Shown in pieces: positions 55,406-64,000 of a DNA stretch of 64,000 nt. The stretch covers positions 1 to 64,000 of the forward strand of contig NZ_JAFICC010000003.1 in assembly GCF_017833415.1 (NCBI RefSeq). Reading direction: 5' to 3'. Within the stretch, counting starts at the first letter, position 1. Every line of letters begins with the position of its first letter. The stretch is from Flavobacterium sp. 1355 (lineage in GTDB: Bacteria; Bacteroidota; Bacteroidia; Flavobacteriales; Flavobacteriaceae). The notes under the pieces were generated by a model that was not told the origin of the DNA, did not search any database, and worked only from the letters and a program-made list of their open reading frames with translations. The position numbers and the translations under genes are program-made.

Positions 55406-55474
55406 CACCCCTTTACTCGGAACTCGTGGGCGGTGAAACCAAAAGAAAATAGTGCGTAAAAATGAAAAAGACAG

Positions 55475-55870
55475 ATGATGAAAGAGCAAAACAAAAACAG
55501 GACAAAGTGGCTTCATCTCAGGCTCAAACCAGATGAATTTGAAATACTACACAAACGTTTCAGCAGATCAACCTGCCCAAAACTAAGTGATTTTGCAAGA
55601 AAAAATCTGCTGCAGAAACCCGTTGTGATGAAATACCGAAATGAATCTCTGGATGACTTACTCGGTGAATTGATACAGCTCAGAGCAGAGTTAAATGCTA
55701 TTGGAAACAACTTTAACCAGGTCGTTAAAAAGTTACATACGTTAAATCAAATTCCGGAATTTAAACACTGGATAATGGCGTATGAACTGGAGAAAAAAGT
55801 ACTTTTTAATTCTATTGATCAGATAAAAAACCACATTAAAAACCTATCCCAGAAATGGTTGCAGTCATAA
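55475..55870 (+). CDS. mobA: MobA-like mobilization accessory protein
   Basis: A 131-residue, basic helical protein (WLHLRLKPDEFEILHKRFSRSTCPKLSDFARKNLLQKP) of the relaxosome-accessory type that binds oriT DNA, with a ribbon-helix-helix-like start. It overlaps the relaxase gene by 16 bp, so the two are translationally coupled. Confidence 0.8.
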   Translation: MMKEQNKNRTKWLHLRLKPDEFEILHKRFSRSTCPKLSDFARKNLLQKPVVMKYRNESLDDLLGELIQLRAELNAIGNNFNQVVKKLHTLNQIPEFKHWIMAYELEKKVLFNSIDQIKNHIKNLSQKWLQS

Positions 55871-57156
55871 ATACAGGACATTCGCTGCGAAGCATTTTTA
55901 ATTATAATGAAAACAAAGTTTCCATTGGTGCTGCTCAGTGTATCGGTGAGGGAAATTATCCCATGGATGTGGATCAAATGAGCCTTGATTTTAAATTAAA
56001 ACTACTTTTAAAACAATTGGAATTAAATGAAAATGTCACCCGTAACAGCGTACATATCTCACTTAATTTTGATCCTTCAGAAACCGGTTTATCAAAAGAA
56101 AAACTAATGAAAATTGCTTCTGTCTATATGACTAAAATTGGCTTTGGCCTTCAGCCTTATCTCGTCTATCAGCATCATGATGCAGGACATCCGCACATTC
56201 ACATTGTATCAATAAAAGTACAGGCTAATGGAAAACGCATTGACATGCAGAACATTGGAAAAAATCAGTCTGAAACAGCCCGCAAAGAAATTGAAAAGCA
56301 ATTCTATCTCGTGCAGGCATCCGGTCAAAATAAAAAACAAAATACAGATATAAAGGCGGTTAATATTCATAAAGTCCAATACGGCAGATCCGAAACTAAA
56401 AAAGCAATTTCAGGCATTTTAAATGCTGTTGTTCCTCATTATAAATTCAGTACCATTGGAGAACTAAATGCAGTATTGAATTTATATAACGTATTGGCTG
56501 AGCGCGGTAGGGAAGATTCCAAAATGTTTCTGCATAGAGGACTTGTTTACAGAATAATTGACAATGAAAAGAAAGCTGTTGGGGTTCCAATTAAAGCCAG
56601 CAGTCTGTACACTAAACCGACACTTGAGTATCTGGAGAAAAAATTTACTTCAAATAAAACAGCACGTCTTTCGGATCTGAAAAGGATTAAAAATGAAATT
56701 GATTTTGCCTTTTTAAACAACAGTGGAACCACTGTTGAGCAGTTAGAAACAACACTCCAGAAAAAAGGTATTGCTATTGCTAGCAGAATAAATAATCAAG
56801 GATTTTTATTTGGAATCACATACATAGATCACACAACAAAATGTGTGTGCAACGGAAGTGTTTTAGGAAAATCGTATGCTGCAAAAGCTATTCAGGAGCG
56901 CTGTGAGAACACATCTATTGATAAAGTTTTAACAGCTTTTCAAAAAGTTGGTGAATTCAAAAACAAAGCTGAGGTTACTCAAAACACATCCAGTGATACT
57001 TTACAGGATCAGGACAAAATTTTATCATCCGACAGTGAATTGAAAGAACTCATCGATTCCATACTCAAATATGAATATGTTGGAAATTATGTGCCGAATC
57101 AATTAAAAGGCAAAAGAAAAAAAAGAAAGAGAAAAGGACAATCTGATAATCAATAA
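55855..57156 (+). CDS. mobB: Relaxase/mobilization nuclease (MobB-like)
   Basis: A 433-residue relaxase. The metal triad lies in YQHHDAGHPHIHIV (H107/H108, H112, H114, H116) and the N-terminal part has SLNFDPSE. The C-terminal about 200 residues are basic and helical. It would nick oriT and pilot the single strand. It is followed by the coupling protein gene after 11 bp. Confidence 0.92.
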   Translation: MVAVINTGHSLRSIFNYNENKVSIGAAQCIGEGNYPMDVDQMSLDFKLKLLLKQLELNENVTRNSVHISLNFDPSETGLSKEKLMKIASVYMTKIGFGLQPYLVYQHHDAGHPHIHIVSIKVQANGKRIDMQNIGKNQSETARKEIEKQFYLVQASGQNKKQNTDIKAVNIHKVQYGRSETKKAISGILNAVVPHYKFSTIGELNAVLNLYNVLAERGREDSKMFLHRGLVYRIIDNEKKAVGVPIKASSLYTKPTLEYLEKKFTSNKTARLSDLKRIKNEIDFAFLNNSGTTVEQLETTLQKKGIAIASRINNQGFLFGITYIDHTTKCVCNGSVLGKSYAAKAIQERCENTSIDKVLTAFQKVGEFKNKAEVTQNTSSDTLQDQDKILSSDSELKELIDSILKYEYVGNYVPNQLKGKRKKRKRKGQSDNQ

Positions 57157-57167
57157 AACATATAGCC

Positions 57168-59150
57168 ATGGGGATGCAGACAGGAGAAAATGATCAGGCT
57201 TTGAGAAAAATTTTAGATATGACCAGGCTTATTAGTATCATACTATTGAGCATTCATTTCTACTATGAATGTTATATCGCTTTTAAAAACTGGCAGCTGG
57301 TAAGTAAATTTAGCGATGCTATTTTAGGTAATATTTACAATACCGGATTATTTAGTAATTTTCATAAATGTAAATTGTTTGCCCTGGGATTTCTAATCAT
57401 TTCCCTGCTTGGTGCCAAAGGCAGAAAAGATGAAAAACTGAGTTATAAAAATGCATTTGTCTATATACTCACAGGAGTGCTGCTGTACTTTATAAGTTAT
57501 CTTTCCCTGCATCTTTCATCTGAAAAAACTTCCACAGCCATAGTATATATTTTTATAACATCAACCGGCTATCTTTTGATGCTCTCGGGAGGAACTCTGC
57601 TTTCCCGCATTATAAAAAACAGGCTTGGCTCCAAAGATATTTTTAATAAGGAAAATGAAACCTTTCCTCAGGAAGAAAGACTCCTGGAAAATGAATATTC
57701 CATTAATCTTCCTGCCCGGTATTATCTGAAGGATAAAATCCGAAACAGCTGGATTAATATCATAAATCCTTTTCGTGCGCTTATGGTTTTAGGTACGCCT
57801 GGTTCCGGGAAATCATACTTTGTAATACGACATGTAATTACCCAGCATATTCAAAAGGGATTCAGCATGTTTGTTTACGATTTTAAGTATGATGATCTCT
57901 CTAAAATTGTGTATAATACTTTTGAAAACTATAAACACGTATATAAAATAACCCCGAAATGTTATTTTATAAATTTTGATAATATTATGCATCGATGCAA
58001 TCCACTTGACCCTCAGAGTATGGAAGATATAACTGATGCTTCCGAGTCTGCCCGAACTATTTTAATGGGACTCAACCGGGAGTGGATCAAGCGGCAGGGA
58101 GACTTTTTTGTGGAATCCCCAATTAACTTTTTATCGGCTGTAATCTGGTATCTCAGACGTTACAAAGACGGTGAATTCTGCACCCTGCCGCACGTTATTG
58201 AACTCATGCAGCTTGAGTATGATCTTTTGTTTACTATGCTTAGGACAGAAAAGGAAATTGAGGTATTAATAAATCCATTTATAAATGCATATTTAAACGA
58301 TGCTATGGATCAATTGGAGGGACAGATTGCAACGGCTAAAATTGCAATGGCAAGGCTTTCCTCCCCTTCTCTATACTACGTTTTATCTGGCAATGACTTT
58401 ACTTTGGATATCAATAATCCCCAGGAACCCAAAATTGTTTGTATGGGTAATAACCCTCAGAAAATCCAGATTTACGGTGCTGTTTTATCCCTTTATGTCA
58501 ACAGGCTGGTGAAACTGGTCAATAAAAAAGGTAAAATGAAATCGAGCTTAATTTTTGATGAATTTCCCACTATTTATCTCAACAATATGGACAGCCTCAT
58601 TGCCACGGCTAGAAGTAATAAAGTAGCTACCTGCCTGGGCATACAGGACTTCAGCCAGCTTAGAAAAGACTATGGTCGTGAACAGGCCGATGTGATCATG
58701 AATATAACAGGAAACATCATCAGTGGTCAGGTTACCGGAGATACATCCAAACAATTATCCGAGCGTTTCGGAAAAATAATGCAAGACCGTGAAAGCATAT
58801 CAATCAATAGCGGAGATACATCCATCAGCCGTTCCAAACAACTGGAATCTGCCATACCTCCTTCCAAAATTTCAGCTCTAAGTTCGGGTAAATTTGTGGG
58901 TATGGTAGCCGATAATCCGGACTGCAAAATTGAACTCAAAACATTTCATTCGGAAATTATAAACGATCATCAGGCTATTAAAAAAGAAGAAGAAAACTAC
59001 AAAGAAATTCCTGCTGTACGCAAATTAGATAATGCCATGATTCAACGAAATTACCTGCAGATAAAACAAGATATTCAAGACATAGTTCATTCTGAAATGG
59101 AACGTCTTTTAAATGATCCATCCCTTGCCTATTTAGTTATTAAAAAATAA
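57168..59150 (+). CDS. mobC: VirD4/TraG-type coupling protein (MobC-like)
   Basis: A 660-residue ATPase with about four N-terminal transmembrane helices (residues 20-145), Walker A GTPGSGKS at 209-216 and Walker B SSLIFDEFPTIYL near residue 462. It links the relaxosome to a secretion channel. No channel genes are in the window, so the element may be mobilizable and need a helper, or they lie beyond the right edge. Confidence 0.9.
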   Translation: MGMQTGENDQALRKILDMTRLISIILLSIHFYYECYIAFKNWQLVSKFSDAILGNIYNTGLFSNFHKCKLFALGFLIISLLGAKGRKDEKLSYKNAFVYILTGVLLYFISYLSLHLSSEKTSTAIVYIFITSTGYLLMLSGGTLLSRIIKNRLGSKDIFNKENETFPQEERLLENEYSINLPARYYLKDKIRNSWINIINPFRALMVLGTPGSGKSYFVIRHVITQHIQKGFSMFVYDFKYDDLSKIVYNTFENYKHVYKITPKCYFINFDNIMHRCNPLDPQSMEDITDASESARTILMGLNREWIKRQGDFFVESPINFLSAVIWYLRRYKDGEFCTLPHVIELMQLEYDLLFTMLRTEKEIEVLINPFINAYLNDAMDQLEGQIATAKIAMARLSSPSLYYVLSGNDFTLDINNPQEPKIVCMGNNPQKIQIYGAVLSLYVNRLVKLVNKKGKMKSSLIFDEFPTIYLNNMDSLIATARSNKVATCLGIQDFSQLRKDYGREQADVIMNITGNIISGQVTGDTSKQLSERFGKIMQDRESISINSGDTSISRSKQLESAIPPSKISALSSGKFVGMVADNPDCKIELKTFHSEIINDHQAIKKEEENYKEIPAVRKLDNAMIQRNYLQIKQDIQDIVHSEMERLLNDPSLAYLVIKK

Positions 59151-59214
59151 TTATTAGTTTAATTAATACATACAATTAAATATCTTTATTGAAAATATCT
59201 TAATACAACATCTT

Positions 59215-59679
59215 GTGATTCTAAATACTCTCAGTGAAATAACAAATTTTTCGAAAAATCAAATTAATAAATTTAGGGAAGTTTTGTTATCGGCAGGCGA
59301 AGTTCAAGAAAAAACTTTTGCCGGACTAATTGCAAAAAATCCAAAAATAGTAATTATTGATAATTTAGAAAATCCAAAAGGAATAGGTGCTTTAAAAATA
59401 CCTTACGATAATCATCGGGATAAAGTTTTTAGATTATCTAAATCAACAGTAGATCCTAATTTGTTTAAATATGAATTGGGCTGGGTTGTTAGTTTAGAAA
59501 AAGGGAATGGAAATAAAATTATGGCCTTATTGGTTGATAATAACCACCGTATATATGCAACTGTTCGTAAAGATAACACCACCATGATTTATCTATTGAA
59601 AAAATACAAATTTAGTCAGGAAGGCGTTCCCTATTTATCAGACAGAGGTACTTATGAACTGTTATTATTTATAAGGTAA
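59215..59679 (+). CDS. GNAT-like acetyltransferase, small
   Basis: A 154-residue protein from a GTG start. The C-terminal half (LGWVVSLEKGNGNKIMALLVDNNHRIYATVRKDNTTMIYLLKKYKFSQEGVPYLSDRGTY) follows the GNAT pattern, with EKGNGNK in the acetyl-CoA loop position and a DNxxM..LL.K.KF helix. The target is unknown. It sits 64 bp after mobC and 20 bp before a UPF0489 gene. Confidence 0.6.
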   Translation: MILNTLSEITNFSKNQINKFREVLLSAGEVQEKTFAGLIAKNPKIVIIDNLENPKGIGALKIPYDNHRDKVFRLSKSTVDPNLFKYELGWVVSLEKGNGNKIMALLVDNNHRIYATVRKDNTTMIYLLKKYKFSQEGVPYLSDRGTYELLLFIR

Positions 59680-59699
59680 TTTAAAAAAAACATAAAACT

Positions 59700-60419
59700 G
59701 TGAATCATAATCATCAACATTTAGAATTAAATGGGAAGCGGATATTTATTTGTGAACGCCATCATCATGTGCTTAAATTTTGGAGTGAATTTAAACTTTT
59801 AAATCCTTACCTTCTTAGTTTTGATCATCATACAGATACAAATAAAGCTTTCCAGCATTACATCCATCATAACAGGCATCCTGAGCAGAGCTTTGAGATA
59901 CAGCAGTTTGATTTATTGTCAGGCATTATTGAAAATGATGTAATAGCTATAAATAAATTAACACATGCCGAACATATTGATGCGGCAATAAAAACAGGGA
60001 TAATAAAAAAGGCCCTTATCTATAGTGAAGATAATATTTACGGAAAGCCTGAAATTTATACTATTAATGGGGATGAAAATTACAATGGGCAATTGATCAT
60101 AATCAATAATAATTATGAGGATCCGGCTGTTGTAATTAGTACTGAAACTCTCGAATCAAATTTTAGAAAATTTGACCTTTGCATTTCCAGAGAAGACTGG
60201 ATTGATAATTTTATATTGGATATTGATCTGGATTTTTTTAAGAGCACAAAGGCTTTTGTCCATTCTAATTTGTCTTTTCTAAAACAATTAATCGATAAAT
60301 CAATTGCAATTTCTATCGCAACCGAACCCATTTTTATTAAATCATGGCAGGCTCAATATGACAATTCACTTAGTGTAGAATACCTGCTTGAAAAGATAAT
60401 TGAGCTTATTGATTCTTAA
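59700..60419 (+). CDS. UPF0489 family protein (copy 2)
   Basis: A 239-residue protein from a GTG start. The family set is E19 and H21-H23 in CERHHHVLKFW, D42-H44-D46 in SFDHHTDT, D174-D176-D178 in DIDLDFF, and SIATEP near residue 205. It shares DIDLDFF and IATEP with 26643-27467, though otherwise the two diverge. A metal-dependent hydrolase of arginase fold is inferred. It follows a GNAT-like gene closely. Confidence 0.75.
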   Translation: MNHNHQHLELNGKRIFICERHHHVLKFWSEFKLLNPYLLSFDHHTDTNKAFQHYIHHNRHPEQSFEIQQFDLLSGIIENDVIAINKLTHAEHIDAAIKTGIIKKALIYSEDNIYGKPEIYTINGDENYNGQLIIINNNYEDPAVVISTETLESNFRKFDLCISREDWIDNFILDIDLDFFKSTKAFVHSNLSFLKQLIDKSIAISIATEPIFIKSWQAQYDNSLSVEYLLEKIIELIDS

Positions 60420-60490
60420 TCTTCTTCTATTGATATTATAAAATGAAAATATAATTTACCTCAAAAATCTACTTAAATAAGATAACATAT

Positions 60491-62647
60491 ATGATCACGG
60501 AGAAAGAATTACAAAATCAAATTATCGAATTAATTAAAAACGAAAGTTTTCATGAATCAATTAATAATCAGGAGTCAAGTATTGAAGCTTTAAATGTGAA
60601 TTCTGATGAAGATCATATCCCACATTTGTCAATAGATGATTTATTAAAAAAAAAATATTCAAAATCTTGTATCCATGTATTAGAATCAATAATCGATTGC
60701 GAAATTATTACTGGGGATATGATCAAAGACATTTCTTTAAGTTCAGAAGAAAAACTCTTTCCTGATATAATTTTATTTAATCGTGAGTCAGCTCAGATTA
60801 TATTAATAGAAAATAAGGTAAGTTCAAAAACTGGCAGAGAAGCAATAACTGAAGTTTTTGGCTATATGAATGAGATTAGAAATCACCTCCCTTTTACTTC
60901 TCATTATGATGTATCGATAATAATAATTTCTCCTACATTCGACACACTTTTGGATCACTCTATTTCTTCGAATATTTTATCTTCCAATATCAATCTACTT
61001 TGTCTTCTCCCTAATTTTGAAAGTGAGCAGCTGACTTTCGATATTCATTACCCAAAGTCCTGGACTCATATAGGACAAAATAACTTACCCAAAAATGGAC
61101 TTGTATCCTATAGCTGGGGTCTTGCTAAAAAGGATGAGGGTGTCGACTTTAATGAGTTAGCAGTAATTAACCTGGCAAAAGAACTTATTGTTAATAATGC
61201 AAACAGATATAATTCCAGTGGTTTTTTATTAATATGGGAAAGCAGTTTGGTATATCAATCATTAAGTAAGTTTGTGATCACAATTTATGTCGTAAATCCG
61301 TTTTCTTTTCTGCCTAATGCAGATTTATATGGTTTTCAATATAGAAGTTCAGTTCTTTCCAATTATTTAAAAGAATACAATAACGATTATAATGGGTTAG
61401 TACATACCTCTTCGCTATTTAAGATTATGGACGATGCAGTAATTTTTTTGGAGGAATATTATAATATAGAAATTGATACTGCATCAGAATGGACTAGGGA
61501 TTTTACCGATGAAAAATTTCGATTAGAAAGAAAACCAATTTTGTTTGATTCATGGGGATTAATTGGAGATTATGTTAGGTATTTCTACTTTCACCCGGCA
61601 GTAAGGAAACACTATTTTGAAAAAACCGACGATAACTTTCTTGGCCATTTAAATCCAATTATAGGTCTACAGATCATTAATATCATTACAAAAAACACTA
61701 TTTTTAATGATGGTCACTTTCGTGGATATGATTTATTTAAATTTGGAAAGCAGTTGGCTAACTTTAATTACGCCTGCAAGAACGCGCTTCATGCTAAAAA
61801 TGAGACTTTAAATAATGCGTTATTATTTTGGTCTGTTTTAGAAATTTCACAGTCCTTAAAGGAGATTCTTTTTTATGCCAGCAATACAATAGGAATAAAA
61901 GAAAATATTACTTTACATATACATCTGCCTTTAGACAGTAAAAGAGTAAAAACCGGTTATAGAGAACAAAATGATAAATTTTCAGAAAATTTCCAGGAGT
62001 TATTCCTCTCAGGGGATGTAAACAAAAAATACAGAGCAATATTTCAATTTGGATATTCTTATGGTATGTACTTCAATGATTCTCTCGTTGATACTATTTC
62101 CAAAAAAGATCAAATTACCATTGAAAAAGAAATTGCCGAATTTGTAAAAAAATACTTAATAAGTATTGCTCTTTCTGTAAAAGATAAGAATCGTAAACTA
62201 AATAAAACAGAAATTCTTTTTTTTAATACGTATTTTACAATAGAAGGTTTTTTCGAAACTTCTATTGTAGAAATTTCAAAAGTAATTGAGCACTCCTCTG
62301 ATAAATTCTTAACTTCTATTTTTACCGAGTTTTTGGAATCTTTCACAGTTACAATTGGTATACCTTACAGGGAACTTCAAGAAATTTTTATTCCAAAATC
62401 AGTGGATTGGAAATGGATGAAATATTCACTAACAGAAAAATTTAAACAAGGTCTTAAGCGGGGTGTTGTAAACATTGAACCTAATGGAAGTATAACTATT
62501 TCTCAGATTGATGAAGATTTTAATTTCCTACCGGAAATTGAAAATGAGAATGAGATATATCTTAAAACGTATACTTCCACTGTGGGCGCTATCATTCGCA
62601 AAGTATTGTGGGATGATATAGAATCCGGAAAAGCTTTTCCTTCTTAG
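60491..62647 (+). CDS. Large protein with N-terminal PD-(D/E)XK nuclease motif
   Basis: A 718-residue protein. Residues 85-125 hold the nuclease signature: D92 in FPDIILFN, then E107-N-K109 in ILIENKV. The remaining about 590 residues are helical and unassigned (HLNPIIGLQIINIITKN, LHIHLPLDSKRVKTGYREQN). It resembles PD-(D/E)XK proteins of defence islands. It lies upstream of the STAND ATPase gene by 102 bp on the same strand. Confidence 0.65.
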   Translation: MITEKELQNQIIELIKNESFHESINNQESSIEALNVNSDEDHIPHLSIDDLLKKKYSKSCIHVLESIIDCEIITGDMIKDISLSSEEKLFPDIILFNRESAQIILIENKVSSKTGREAITEVFGYMNEIRNHLPFTSHYDVSIIIISPTFDTLLDHSISSNILSSNINLLCLLPNFESEQLTFDIHYPKSWTHIGQNNLPKNGLVSYSWGLAKKDEGVDFNELAVINLAKELIVNNANRYNSSGFLLIWESSLVYQSLSKFVITIYVVNPFSFLPNADLYGFQYRSSVLSNYLKEYNNDYNGLVHTSSLFKIMDDAVIFLEEYYNIEIDTASEWTRDFTDEKFRLERKPILFDSWGLIGDYVRYFYFHPAVRKHYFEKTDDNFLGHLNPIIGLQIINIITKNTIFNDGHFRGYDLFKFGKQLANFNYACKNALHAKNETLNNALLFWSVLEISQSLKEILFYASNTIGIKENITLHIHLPLDSKRVKTGYREQNDKFSENFQELFLSGDVNKKYRAIFQFGYSYGMYFNDSLVDTISKKDQITIEKEIAEFVKKYLISIALSVKDKNRKLNKTEILFFNTYFTIEGFFETSIVEISKVIEHSSDKFLTSIFTEFLESFTVTIGIPYRELQEIFIPKSVDWKWMKYSLTEKFKQGLKRGVVNIEPNGSITISQIDEDFNFLPEIENENEIYLKTYTSTVGAIIRKVLWDDIESGKAFPS

Positions 62648-62749
62648 ATCCTTAATGACTCTAAAATTCTTCTTTTGCCAATACTCTAATTAAAATTTAA
62701 TTTAATTTAAACTTCATTTAGCTATTTCAAAGTACTTAAAATAATACAT

Positions 62750-64000
62750 ATGCCTGCTGCTACTAAAATAAACTGGTCCATCTTTAAAATGAAAAATGAA
62801 AATTACACAAAATCTTTTGAGGATTTGTGCTATCATCTTTTCTGCAGAAAATATGGAATTACAGAAGGAATACGTACTGATTATAATCAAACTGGTATTG
62901 AAACTGAACCTATAAAAGATCAGGATGGAAAATCAGTCGGGTTTCAGTCTAAATTTTTTGACAACAAGCTCAGCGACACAAGCTCAGTGAGTCAAATAAT
63001 TAAATCAATAGGTAAAGCAAAGAATGCATACCAAGACCTAAAGACAATAATCATCTATACTCATCAAGCCTTTGGAAGTGAAAATCCTGCCTACAAACTA
63101 AAAATTGAACTTGCCGCCAAACCAATAAAAATTGAATGGTTTGTTAGCAGTAATTTTGAAGGCTCTTTATTTCATCCTGGAAATCTGGATCTGGCACAGC
63201 TTTATTTTGGACTTGCACAAGAAATTGTTTTTCTAAAGAATACTCTGCCTTCAGAAATGTTTACATTTCTCTCATCTCCCTTATGTATAAGTTTACCTCT
63301 TAGCGATGAAAATAATACCCAAATCTTAAATTTCCATAATTACATTCTAAAATCAAAGCAAAAAATATATTTGCTTACTGGCGGACCGGGGTCAGGTAAA
63401 AGTATAAGCTTGTATAGATTATTTCAAAACCTCTCAGGAATGAATACAGGCAATACTACTGAAATGATAGATCAGTTGACAAAGCAAAAGGCAATTCCTG
63501 TCCTCATTAACTTGCGAAACTGTATTACTGATAGTATCGAAAACATTATAAAAAGTAGATTAGATGAATACAATGTCGGTCATGGTTCACTAGGCTTTAT
63601 TTTTCTATTTGATGGATTAGATGAACTTCCAGAACAAAAAATCGATTATGTACTATCCTACATAAACGAACTAAACAATAAAAAAAATACCATCAGAATA
63701 GTTTTCTCATGCAGATCCGGGAGTTATAATAAATTAAAAACAAAATCACATTTCAATACCATTGAACTTAGAATATGTGAATTAAATTTAGCTCACATTA
63801 AAACTTTTTTCCACGCCCGGGGCAATACAAATAAACTTAATTTACTTGAAAAATTTATAGTAGGAGAATCTGCAATATTAGGGGCAATAGACGATATTTT
63901 GCTTATAAATCTTTTTTATGATACTATAGAAGAGTTACATGAAGACAGTACAATAATTGACTTGCTCGACAAAAAGGTCAATCTTCTTTTAAAAAACAAT
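62750..64000 (+). CDS. Mrr-like nuclease + STAND/NACHT ATPase (Avs-like), cut at the window edge
   Basis: An open frame from the ATG at 62750 runs 417 codons to the edge without a stop. The N-terminal part (FEDLCYHLFCRKYGI, TEPIKDQDGKSVGFQSKFF) resembles an Mrr/REase fold with a Q66-S-K68 in place of ExK. A STAND ATPase follows: Walker A GGPGSGKS at 211-218 and Walker B FIFLFDGLDELPE at about 283-295. This architecture fits Avs (antiviral STAND) proteins; the sensor repeats would lie beyond the window. Confidence 0.7.
   Translation, partial: MPAATKINWSIFKMKNENYTKSFEDLCYHLFCRKYGITEGIRTDYNQTGIETEPIKDQDGKSVGFQSKFFDNKLSDTSSVSQIIKSIGKAKNAYQDLKTIIIYTHQAFGSENPAYKLKIELAAKPIKIEWFVSSNFEGSLFHPGNLDLAQLYFGLAQEIVFLKNTLPSEMFTFLSSPLCISLPLSDENNTQILNFHNYILKSKQKIYLLTGGPGSGKSISLYRLFQNLSGMNTGNTTEMIDQLTKQKAIPVLINLRNCITDSIENIIKSRLDEYNVGHGSLGFIFLFDGLDELPEQKIDYVLSYINELNNKKNTIRIVFSCRSGSYNKLKTKSHFNTIELRICELNLAHIKTFFHARGNTNKLNLLEKFIVGESAILGAIDDILLINLFYDTIEELHEDSTIIDLLDKKVNLLLKNN

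Noticed and set aside
19977..64000. Second copy of the mnmE end inside the window
   Set aside because: None was noticed, so the right attachment site is either beyond the window or too diverged to see by eye.

Overview
The window is a piece of a Flavobacterium-like chromosome (Bacteroidota, Flavobacteriia). The evidence is low GC, Bacteroidota-type promoters (TTG, 17-20 nt, TAnnTTTG), few Shine-Dalgarno sites, gliding genes gldF/gldG, large SusC/SusD proteins, and flavobacterial dispersed repeats. I saw no tRNA, rRNA gene body or CRISPR array.

Bases 1-20,000 are ordinary core genome. The left 0.6 kb holds three tandem leftward promoters about 120 bp apart, the layout expected in front of an rRNA operon lying outside the window. 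Then come DUF4294, an M42 aminopeptidase, two tandem ankyrin paralogues, a secreted GH26 mannanase, purC, a HAD phosphatase, DUF1801, PhoH, a SAM hydrolase, an ABM-domain protein, gldF-gldG, dnaN, a DsbA/FrnE protein, a membrane MutS-like ATPase, a double universal stress protein and mnmE.

An integrative element begins at the 3' end of mnmE: an HTH protein and a tyrosine recombinase, then an excisionase-like HTH protein and small accessory genes. At about 23.47 kb a DUF3945 remnant meets an AraC-type C-terminal remnant, which marks an old deletion or insertion junction. From 23.7 to 44.6 kb lies a very AT-rich accessory island, nearly all on the minus strand. It has a frameshifted HNH nuclease; an operon-like HEPN/UPF0489/PRTase/NADAR set; a zinc-finger-like protein; a GmrSD-like DUF262-DUF1524 protein; a broken metalloprotease; a 13-bp tandem repeat; GIY-YIG, DUF4238 and Mrr-like proteins; further HEPN-like proteins; a RES-domain protein; a NERD protein; and a frameshifted PHP-ATPase. 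Several minus-strand genes here end in or near a TAAC-type motif with palindromic spacers, like integron cassettes, though no integron integrase is present.

At 45.1-45.6 kb an Xre regulator with a palindromic operator faces a well-formed promoter (TTG-N19-TAATTTTG) that reads into a 111-nt rod-like inverted structure, a candidate non-coding RNA. A higher-GC module follows: SusC-SusD-S9 peptidase on the plus strand, convergent with MauE-like and DUF6520 (four-Cys exported peptide) genes. Mobilization genes (MobA-like, relaxase, VirD4/TraG-like coupling protein) follow a candidate oriT hairpin. The right end carries a GNAT-like protein, a second UPF0489 protein, a PD-(D/E)XK-containing protein and the start of an Mrr-STAND/NACHT ATPase resembling Avs defence proteins, cut by the window edge. 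The right end of the element is not in view.
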